NCBI GenBank assembly: GCA_032124675.1
Contig: JAQBDA010000003.1
Location: forward strand, 1 to 13,818
Direction of reading: 5' to 3'
Source of the DNA: JAQBDA01 sp032124675
GTDB taxonomy: Bacteria > Chloroflexota > Anaerolineae > Anaerolineales > UBA4823
Length of the DNA: 13,818 bases
In this document: in pieces, positions 1-6,498 of the stretch
Layout: the number at the start of each line of letters is the position of its first letter
How positions within the stretch are numbered: position 1 is the first letter of the stretch
Made by a program: the position numbers and the translations under genes
The notes under the pieces: generated by a model
Databases searched by the model: none
What the model saw: only the letters and a program-made list of their open reading frames with translations
What the model was told of the DNA's origin: nothing

Positions 1-70
1 GTTCTGTTTTTCCTTTCTTTTTTTCTTGTGTTTTTTTCGGCCCCGCCCCCCCCCCCCAAAAAAAACAACA
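1..70. other. Homopolymer-rich contig edge
   Basis: This stretch is dominated by T runs, a run of 12 C at 46-57 and a run of 8 A at 58-65, quite unlike the balanced composition of the rest of the window. It lies downstream of the uvrB stop. No hairpin, coding frame or other function can be supported. It could be low-quality or artefactual sequence at an assembly end, or genuine low-complexity DNA. Confidence 0.6.
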
Positions 71-101
71 CCTGTACTTATTTGAATATTAAATACTTCT
101 G

Positions 102-2138
102 CTATTCTTCCCCGGATAGGATTCGAATTCGCTCCCAGGGAGCCAGGTTTGACTCTTCTGCCAGGATCGAGCGCAGCTCGAAGATCTGGTCCCGCAACAC
201 CGCAGCTTTTTCGAATTCCAGGTCCTTGGCAGCTACTTTCATCTGTTTTTCGAGTTCGGTGATCACCCTTTCGAGATCCGATTTCGGCAGACTGCTGGCA
301 CCTTTGACGCGGTAATCTGCCCTGGATTCGGATGCAGCCTTGACGGACAGCTGGTCCGTCAGGTCGCGCACTGCTTTGTAAATCCCCACCGGTTGGATAC
401 CATGCTCTTCATTGTGTGCAACCTGCTTGGCCCGGCGGCGATTAGTCTCATCGATCGCCCGCTCCATCGAATTTGTGCGTTTGTCGGCATACATGATCAC
501 CTGCCCATCTACGTGGCGTGCCGCCCTGCCGATAGTCTGGGTCAAAGCGGTTTCCGAGCGCAGGAAGCCCTCTTTATCGGCATCTAATATGGCAACCAGA
601 GATACCTCCGGCAAGTCGAGACCTTCACGAAGCAGATTGATCCCGACCACAACGTCGAACACACCCAGGCGCAGGTCTCGCAGGATACCGACCCGTTCCA
701 GGGTGTCGATCTCGGAGTGCAGATAATGGACCTTGAGACCCAGTTCCATAAGATAATCGGACAGCTTCTCTGCCATGCGTTTAGTTAGGGTAGTGACCAA
801 CGTGCGCTGACCTAGCTCAACTCGCTTGCGGATTTCGACTACAAGGTCGTCGACCTGACCCTCAACCGGCCGGACGCTGACCGCAGGGTCAACCAGTCCG
901 GTCGGGCGGATAATTTGCTCTACGATCTGGTCGGCACGCTGCAGCTCGTAGGGTCCGGGCGTGGCTGAAGTGTATATGGTATAGCCCATGTGCGCCTCGA
1001 ACTCGTCAAATTTCAGCGGTCGGTTATCCATCGCGGAAGGCAAGCGGAAACCATATTCCACCAGGGTTCCTTTGCGAGAACGGTCGCCGTTATACATCCC
1101 CCTGATCTGCGGTACGGTCATGTGCGATTCATCCAGGATAAGCACGTAATCGCTGGGGAGGTAATCCATCAAAGTCCACGGTGGGGAGCCTGTTGGGCGC
1201 TGGTCCAGGTGGCGTGAATAATTCTCGATTCCTGAGCAATACCCAACCTCCCTTAGCATTTCCAGGTCGTAATCCGTCCTCTGCTCCAACCGCTGCGCTT
1301 CGATAAGTTTCTCGTTGGACTTGAACCAGTTTGTCTGCTTCACCAGTTCCGTTTCAATATCATTAATGGCCTGCTGCAGCTTATCCTGATCTGTAATAAA
1401 GTGTTTGGCTGGGTAGATGTGGATGTTACTTAACTCACGGCGCAACTCACCGGTCAGCGGATCGAATTCGACCATGCGTTCGATCTCATCTCCGAAGAAG
1501 GTGATGCGATAGCCAAATTTATCCTGATAGGCAGGGATGATTTCCAGCGTGTCGCCGCGCACCCGGAAGGTGCCCGGGCGCAGTTCGAGATCGTTGCGCT
1601 CATATTGGCCTTCGATCAGCTGGCGAAGGAGGGCGTTCCGCCGGTAGATATTGCCGCTTTCCAGGTTGATAACCACACGCCCGTATGCTTCCGGGTTGCC
1701 AATGCCGTATATGCAGGATACCGAAGCGACGATGATCACGTCCTTGCGGGACATCAATGCCGTCGTTGCAGCCAATCTCAGCCTTTCGATCTCTTCATTG
1801 ATGTCGGCATCTTTTTCTATATACAGGTCGTGGCGTGGAACATAGGCTTCCGGCTGGTAGTAGTCATAGTACGAGACAAAATATTCGACTGCGTTTTCCG
1901 GGAAGAACTCTTTGAATTCCGCATACAGTTGGGCTGCCAGAGTTTTATTATGTGCCATGACCAGTGCAGGCTTCTGTACGGTCTGGATCACAGAAGCAAT
2001 CGTGAAGGTTTTGCCAGTACCTGTGGCACCTAGCAGCACCTGGTGTTTGTTCTCTCGACCGATCCCGTCTACTAGCTGGCGGATCGCCTCGGGCTGGTCA
2101 CCGGTCGGTTGGTAGGGTGCATTAAGTTTAAATTCCAT
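102..2138 (-). CDS. uvrB: UvrABC excinuclease subunit B
   Basis: UvrB is the damage-verifying helicase-like subunit of nucleotide excision repair; it is loaded by UvrA and then recruits UvrC for incision. The 678 aa product is full length for the family (E. coli about 673). Visible marks are Walker A GATGTGKT at 37-44, the beta-hairpin motif YYDYYQPEAYVP at 90-101, which inserts between DNA strands, Walker B LILDESH at 333-339, helicase C-terminal motifs including the QTIGRAARH segment, and a C-terminal UVR domain (roughly 620-655) of the kind that contacts UvrC. The ATG start is preceded at 6 nt by GGAAGAG (minus strand, 2151-2145), a good Shine-Dalgarno. The gene starts 18 bp after the stop of the upstream PHP gene on the same strand, so the two are probably co-transcribed. 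uvrA and uvrC are not in the window. Confidence 0.98.
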   Translation of the reverse strand: MEFKLNAPYQPTGDQPEAIRQLVDGIGRENKHQVLLGATGTGKTFTIASVIQTVQKPALVMAHNKTLAAQLYAEFKEFFPENAVEYFVSYYDYYQPEAYVPRHDLYIEKDADINEEIERLRLAATTALMSRKDVIIVASVSCIYGIGNPEAYGRVVINLESGNIYRRNALLRQLIEGQYERNDLELRPGTFRVRGDTLEIIPAYQDKFGYRITFFGDEIERMVEFDPLTGELRRELSNIHIYPAKHFITDQDKLQQAINDIETELVKQTNWFKSNEKLIEAQRLEQRTDYDLEMLREVGYCSGIENYSRHLDQRPTGSPPWTLMDYLPSDYVLILDESHMTVPQIRGMYNGDRSRKGTLVEYGFRLPSAMDNRPLKFDEFEAHMGYTIYTSATPGPYELQRADQIVEQIIRPTGLVDPAVSVRPVEGQVDDLVVEIRKRVELGQRTLVTTLTKRMAEKLSDYLMELGLKVHYLHSEIDTLERVGILRDLRLGVFDVVVGINLLREGLDLPEVSLVAILDADKEGFLRSETALTQTIGRAARHVDGQVIMYADKRTNSMERAIDETNRRRAKQVAHNEEHGIQPVGIYKAVRDLTDQLSVKAASESRADYRVKGASSLPKSDLERVITELEKQMKVAAKDLEFEKAAVLRDQIFELRSILAEESNLAPWERIRILSGEE

Positions 2139-2156
2139 AACGTACTCTTCCGATCC

Positions 2157-3218
2157 TCATGCTCTTACGTAAATTGGATTGCTGAAGATCCAGCCTCGCC
2201 GTTTGCCAAGATAGGGGAGATAGGCTTCAACCCGGTATGCGCCGGTTTCAGAAGTTATATACGTACAATTCTCCCGGGTCCAGGTTTTGATGACTTTTCC
2301 GTCCCTGACCAGCCGGCATTCTGCCTTTCTTGGCAGCTTGATCTGGATGGTAATGCCCTGTACCGCAGATATCTCATCGCCCATCCAGGCGATATGATCC
2401 CTGCCGCTCGCAGTAAAGCGGAACCCTTTTGTGGAGGCCGGTAGATCATATCCGATGAAAGCGTGTCCCCTGGCGAGCGCATCGACCACAAGGGCCTGGT
2501 CTGCCTCATACTCGCCGCTGAACGCTTTTGGGGTGATAATATGGGTGTTTATACCCGCGAAATGAAAGCCATAAGGGAACAAGGTCCGTTTCAGAGGACC
2601 CAGCCTCGCAGGAAACGCATGTGCATCTGATCCTCCAACAGCTGCAATTCGCTTCCCCTGCAGCAACAGATTATCCCACAACTTGAGCGTTTCAGTAGAT
2701 GGCCCGCGGGCGACTTGGCGTGGGTTGAAGGCAAAATAGATCGCGTGCAGTTTGCTGCGCAGCAGGGACTTGAATTCGGACATGCCGTTCCATAACTCGA
2801 TGCCGGTAACCCCCTGAATGTCCCAGTTTTCCCAGGTTATATCCGGCTCATTGAACGCCGGCGCGGCAGGGTCGTTTGGGTGGGCGATATACGAAACCCC
2901 ACCACTTTGATTTACTGCATCCAGGAGCTTCTGGGTGTCATCAGCCAGGTGCGCCAGCTCGCGGCCTGCGCCGATCACCAACAGGTGGTTTTTCTGCGGT
3001 TGAAGTGCCTGGTTGTGTACTTCTTCCCCGATCATTAACATCAGATCCTGGCTGCCGTTTCTATAAATATTCTGTGGTCCATCCACCAGCACATTATGAT
3101 CGGTGACAATAACGACATCCAACCCGGCCACCAGGGCGGCCTTAACGATCTCCGAATGGCTGCCGTGACCGTCGGAGTAAGGGGTGTGCATGTGCAGGTT
3201 GACAACATATTCTTGCAT
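2157..3218 (-). CDS. PHP-domain metallohydrolase (CehA/McbA-like)
   Basis: This is a 353 aa member of the polymerase-and-histidinol-phosphatase superfamily, metal-dependent hydrolases of phosphoesters or related substrates. The metal-binding signature is clear: HMHTPYSDG at 9-17 (H9, H11, D16), TDHN at 39-42, E65/H68, YIAHP at 110-114 and GGSDAHA starting at 195 (D198, H200). About 120 residues follow after the barrel, probably a beta-rich domain, ending in a tryptophan-containing FSNPIYV motif. That architecture resembles proteins annotated as CehA/McbA-family metallohydrolases. There is no signal peptide, so the enzyme should be cytoplasmic. The substrate cannot be read from the sequence. 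It is the first gene of a likely two-gene unit with uvrB (18 bp gap) and is divergent from secG. The Shine-Dalgarno is weak (AGG about 10 nt upstream), and I see no convincing promoter on this strand. Confidence 0.88.
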   Translation of the reverse strand: MQEYVVNLHMHTPYSDGHGSHSEIVKAALVAGLDVVIVTDHNVLVDGPQNIYRNGSQDLMLMIGEEVHNQALQPQKNHLLVIGAGRELAHLADDTQKLLDAVNQSGGVSYIAHPNDPAAPAFNEPDITWENWDIQGVTGIELWNGMSEFKSLLRSKLHAIYFAFNPRQVARGPSTETLKLWDNLLLQGKRIAAVGGSDAHAFPARLGPLKRTLFPYGFHFAGINTHIITPKAFSGEYEADQALVVDALARGHAFIGYDLPASTKGFRFTASGRDHIAWMGDEISAVQGITIQIKLPRKAECRLVRDGKVIKTWTRENCTYITSETGAYRVEAYLPYLGKRRGWIFSNPIYVRA

Positions 3219-3271
3219 GACTTAACTACCTGGGTTGAATACCACCAGCTGTGCTGTTCATCTGGAGTAAA

Positions 3272-3300
3272 TTGACTATTCTTTGATCGGAAGGTATAAT
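3272..3300 (+). promoter_or_regulatory. Sigma-70 promoter for secG
   Basis: TTGACT at 3272-3277 and a perfect TATAAT at 3295-3300 are separated by exactly 17 bp. The predicted transcription start lies near 3307, giving a leader of about 36 nt before the secG GTG. An 8-base copy of TTGACTAT recurs at 3309-3316, without a matching -10 before the gene. Confidence 0.8.
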
Positions 3301-3342
3301 CCGCCTGCTTGACTATCGAACGGGAATAAACTGGAGGAATTT

Positions 3343-3567
3343 GTGGACGTATACCTGAATATTGCTTTGATTATAACGTCAATTGCCCTGATCGCCAGCG
3401 TGATATTACAGAGTAAGGGCGCTGGTTTGGGTGGTTTGACCGGGGCAGATACTGGTGGCATCTTCACCGCCCGGCGTGGGATCGAAAAAACGTTGTTCCG
3501 TATCACAATTGGTTTGAGTGTATTGTTCGCTATTCTATGTCTGGCTTCGGTAATCGTGGCAGGGTAA
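3343..3567 (+). CDS. secG: Preprotein translocase subunit SecG
   Basis: SecG is the small membrane subunit of the SecYEG translocon and improves the efficiency of protein export. The 74 aa product has the expected size and layout: a first transmembrane helix at about 4-22, a cytoplasmic loop carrying the family motif LQSKGAGLGGLTG at about 22-34, and a second helix at about 52-72. The start is GTG at 3343, chosen because GGAGG at 3333-3337 sits 5 nt upstream and the first helix begins right after it. The gene has its own strong promoter and is divergent from the PHP gene. The next gene on the same strand begins 148 bp later with a terminator-like hairpin between them, so secG may be transcribed largely alone. 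Confidence 0.95.
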   Translation: MDVYLNIALIITSIALIASVILQSKGAGLGGLTGADTGGIFTARRGIEKTLFRITIGLSVLFAILCLASVIVAG

Positions 3568-3660
3568 TCATCGTTATTGATAGAACAAGTCTGTACTGTT
3601 CAAATCCGAGAATATGTAGGGCGAAACAATCCATCCGCTTTCAGAACGGACAACAATGGG

Positions 3661-3707
3661 ATAGGGTGATGTGTCTTAAAGCGAAAAGGATAAACCGCCC
3701 TATTTTT
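3661..3707 (+). terminator. Possible intrinsic terminator or leader hairpin
   Basis: ATAGGGTG at 3661-3668 can pair with CGCCCTAT at 3696-3703 (8 bp, one G-U), enclosing a 27-nt loop and followed by a T5 run at 3703-3707. The same 3' arm can instead pair perfectly over 7 bp with TAGGGCG at 3617-3623. The long loop makes it a weak terminator candidate for secG. It ends only 8 bp before the next start codon, so it may also act on that gene. Confidence 0.4.
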
Positions 3708-3715
3708 ATTGACTT

Positions 3716-5413
3716 ATGAAAAATATGCGTTGGCAGCTGCTGGTTGTCGTGCTGGCGCTGGTTGCGATTGGCGTACTCCTGGCCGGTCAGCAGCCAGTCG
3801 TATTGCAGCAGGTAGCCTCCACAGTGCAGCCGGTTACCGGGGGTACTTACAGCGAAGCCTTGATCGGTGCTTTTGGTCGGTTGAATCCGGTCCTGGATTT
3901 TTACAACCAGGCAGATCGAGATATCAACAAACTGATCTACAGCGGGCTGGTAGGCTTCGATGACCGCGGATTGCCTGTCGGCGACCTGGCCGAGTCATGG
4001 GGCATCTCACAGGATGGCACAGTTTATAATTTCTCGATTCGACCGGATGCCTCCTGGCATGATGGTATGCCAGTCACCAGTGCGGATATTATATTCACCG
4101 TAAACTTGCTGCGCAGTGATGATTTGCCTGTTCCGGACGATCTCAGAGAGTTCTGGAAGCAGATAGAGGTGCTCCCATTAGATGACAGCACCGTTCAATT
4201 CCGCCTGCCAGAAGCCTTCTCTCCATTCCTCGACTATGCAGCATTTGGGGTGCTTCCAGAGCACAAACTGGGAAGCCTCTCTCCTGCCGAGATCATGGAC
4301 GCGGATTTCAATCTCGAACCTGTAGGCAGCGGTCCATACCAATTCAAGAGTATGCTCTCTGAAGATGGCAGCATAAAGGGGGTTGTTCTCACAAGTTTTG
4401 ATGATTATCACAGAGAAACGCCATTCATTGACGAAATCGTATTCTATTACTATCCGGACTCCCAGTCGGCAGTCACTGCCTATCTGGGTGGGGAAGTCCA
4501 GGGTATCAGCCAGTTAGATCAAGCTACCTTCTACCAGGTATTGGCAGCTCCAGGTATTAACATGTATAGTGGACGCTTACCCCAACTTACCCAGATATAC
4601 CTGAACCTGGATGATCCTGACCTGCCGTTCTTCCAAGACTCGAATGTACGAAGGGCGTTGTTGATGAGCCTAAACCGGCAGTGGATGATCGACAATCTGC
4701 TGGACAGCCAATCGCTGATCGCGGATGGGCCAATCTTTCCGGGTTCATGGGCTTATTATGAGGATATTGAGCGGATACCATATAACCCGGATAGCGCGCT
4801 TGCCGCGCTGAAAGAAGCCGGTTATACGATCCCATCGGGCGGAAGTTCTGTAAGGGAGAAGGATGGGGTTCCGTTTAGCTTCGAGTTAGTCCATCCTGCT
4901 ACCCCTGCGCACACTGCCCTGGCGGAGGCGATCCGGCGTGATTGGTCGAAGCTGGGGATTGATGTGCAGTTAAACCCGGTCAGTTATGAAGAAATTCTCG
5001 CAGATTATCTGGAACCGCGTGATTATCAGGCGGCTCTGGTTGATATCAATATGACGCGCTCACCAGATCCTGACCCATACCCATTTTGGGACCAGGCACA
5101 AATCAACGATGGGCAAAACTACTCCAATTGGGATGACCGGCAGGCAAGCGAATTCTTGGAAAGAGCCAGAATATCAACCGATGTCGGTGAGCGAGCTCAG
5201 GCTTATCGTAATTTCCAGGTACGATTTACATCTGAGATGCCGGCTCTGCCTCTTTTCTACCCGGTATTCTCTTATGCTGTAGATCAGGAAGTGTTGGGGA
5301 TAAGCATGGGACCGCTCTACGATCTGAGCGACCGCCATAACACGATTTCATCATGGTATATGGTAGCCCAGCTTGCACCTGCTGCTCCTACCGATAACCC
5401 AACCCCCCCATAA
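3716..5413 (+). CDS. Family 5 extracellular solute-binding protein
   Basis: The 565 aa product matches the SBP_bac_5 family, which binds peptides, nickel or oligosaccharides outside the cell and delivers them to ABC permeases. Family hallmarks are the early GGTYSEALIG segment, the LNPVLDFYNQADRDI and IYSGLVGFD region at about 55-82, then LAESW and WHDGMPVTSADI, and a RRALLMSLNRQ segment in the middle. Residues 1-24 form an export signal or anchor (MKNMR followed by a long hydrophobic run). Where a lipoprotein would have its cysteine, the sequence reads LLAGQQ, so the usual lipid attachment site is missing. The protein is therefore either cleaved and released or anchored by its N-terminal helix. 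No Shine-Dalgarno is visible before ATG 3716 or the alternative ATG 3725. No permease or ATPase genes are adjacent, so its transporter partner is elsewhere. The tail is proline-rich (NPTPP). Confidence 0.93.
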   Translation: MKNMRWQLLVVVLALVAIGVLLAGQQPVVLQQVASTVQPVTGGTYSEALIGAFGRLNPVLDFYNQADRDINKLIYSGLVGFDDRGLPVGDLAESWGISQDGTVYNFSIRPDASWHDGMPVTSADIIFTVNLLRSDDLPVPDDLREFWKQIEVLPLDDSTVQFRLPEAFSPFLDYAAFGVLPEHKLGSLSPAEIMDADFNLEPVGSGPYQFKSMLSEDGSIKGVVLTSFDDYHRETPFIDEIVFYYYPDSQSAVTAYLGGEVQGISQLDQATFYQVLAAPGINMYSGRLPQLTQIYLNLDDPDLPFFQDSNVRRALLMSLNRQWMIDNLLDSQSLIADGPIFPGSWAYYEDIERIPYNPDSALAALKEAGYTIPSGGSSVREKDGVPFSFELVHPATPAHTALAEAIRRDWSKLGIDVQLNPVSYEEILADYLEPRDYQAALVDINMTRSPDPDPYPFWDQAQINDGQNYSNWDDRQASEFLERARISTDVGERAQAYRNFQVRFTSEMPALPLFYPVFSYAVDQEVLGISMGPLYDLSDRHNTISSWYMVAQLAPAAPTDNPTPP

Positions 5414-5432
5414 CCCGGCGATATTTATAATC

Positions 5433-6497
5433 TCAATCTGACGGTGTGTGTCTCTGCGCCGTTCTCCGATCCTTTCTAGCAATTCGTAATACCGCTATCT
5501 TGGTGCTGTGGTTGAATGGAGCGGGATCGCTTGGTGGGTTGCGCACCCGGGTGGTGGGGTACCCGGTGATATCTTCAGGCACCGGAATAAGCTCCTCGAT
5601 AGCAGCATATCCAGAAGAGCATATCCTATCCAGTACTGCCATGAACTGCCCGCCGCTGACAAATAGGGCGTTGTTAACCACAACCAGGATCCCGCCATGG
5701 GCGACCAGAGGACGGACTTTGTTGATCAGCCTTTCGCTGCCAGAGGTCAGATCTACAATCCCCTGTCTGGAAACCGCGAAGTACGGTGCATCGATAATGG
5801 CACAATCGAAGAGTGTTCTGGAAAGTCTCAGGCGGTTCATTTGCGACCAAAAATCACCGGGTTGAAAATCACCGTCTCCAACCGGAATTCGATTCAGTAT
5901 ATATGAACGTTTGGCGATATCTAATGCTTTCCGGTTGAGTTCAATGTGGAGAACACGACTGGCACCGCCCGCGCTTGCAGCCACGCCCAGGCTGCCGGTG
6001 TATGCGAATGTGTTGAGAATTTTTTTGCCAGATAATACTTCCTTTGCCCAGGCACGGAGATTACGCGTATCCAGATATAAGCTCGCATCCTGGTCGAGCA
6101 GCAGGTCAATTGCGTAATATACACCGTCCTCGCGAACGAATTCATCCGGAGAGTCACCGAAAAGCATCGTGCCGCGCCTTGCAGTTGAGGTGGGTGCACT
6201 GCGGGGTTTGATAACACCAGTCCGTAGCCAGGGATATCTGTCCCTGATAAAACCGGTTGCCTCTCTGATCACAGATTGCAGTGTATCGGGTTCAGCAGAA
6301 TAGTTGAAAATAACGACAGTCCGGGAGTACACATCCACAACCAGTTCTGGATAGCCTTCGTAGAAGCCACTGAAGAGCCGGTATGCGCTTATGTGCTCAG
6401 GATCGATCAGGTGATCCCTGGCCCGAAATGCACCGTCCAGGCGCTGCAAGATGGATGATGGGCTGTCGTTATTTGAAAGGGGTGTTTCCTGGGACAC
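5433..6497 (-). CDS. RlmI-like class I SAM-dependent methyltransferase
   Basis: This is a probable rRNA or tRNA methyltransferase using S-adenosylmethionine. With the start chosen here it is 354 aa. An N-terminal region resembling the central domain of RlmI-type enzymes (LFSGFYEGYPELVVDVYS at about 41-58) is followed by a Rossmann domain with motif I (ILNTFAYTGSLG at 160-171), an acidic residue after the next strand (HIELN, 184-188) and a DAPY active-site motif at 236-239. The N-terminal PUA RNA-binding domain of E. coli RlmI is absent, and I see no clear catalytic cysteine in the C-terminal part, so m5C specificity is unproven. The frame stays open to an ATG at 6686, but that region lies inside the upstream transglycosylase. 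I chose GTG at 6497, one base after that gene's TGA, with AGGA (6510-6507) 9 nt upstream; translational coupling is likely. It converges on the solute-binding protein gene with a 19-bp gap. Confidence 0.85.
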   Translation of the reverse strand: MSQETPLSNNDSPSSILQRLDGAFRARDHLIDPEHISAYRLFSGFYEGYPELVVDVYSRTVVIFNYSAEPDTLQSVIREATGFIRDRYPWLRTGVIKPRSAPTSTARRGTMLFGDSPDEFVREDGVYYAIDLLLDQDASLYLDTRNLRAWAKEVLSGKKILNTFAYTGSLGVAASAGGASRVLHIELNRKALDIAKRSYILNRIPVGDGDFQPGDFWSQMNRLRLSRTLFDCAIIDAPYFAVSRQGIVDLTSGSERLINKVRPLVAHGGILVVVNNALFVSGGQFMAVLDRICSSGYAAIEELIPVPEDITGYPTTRVRNPPSDPAPFNHSTKIAVLRIARKDRRTAQRHTPSD

Positions 6498-6498
6498 T

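Noticed and set aside
2145..2155. Eleven bases (CTCTTCCGATC) identical to part of a common Illumina adapter.
   Set aside because: Flanking bases differ from the adapter, both neighbouring genes are intact, and the reverse strand supplies the expected Shine-Dalgarno of uvrB.
3577..3605. TTGATA with TCAAAT at 17 bp as a promoter for the solute-binding protein gene.
   Set aside because: The -10 matches only four of six positions and nothing else supports it.
3599..3610. GTTCAAATCC resembles a tRNA T-loop, and secG is often followed by a tRNA gene.
   Set aside because: The matching 5' stem (CTCGG-like) is missing and no acceptor, D or anticodon arms can be drawn.
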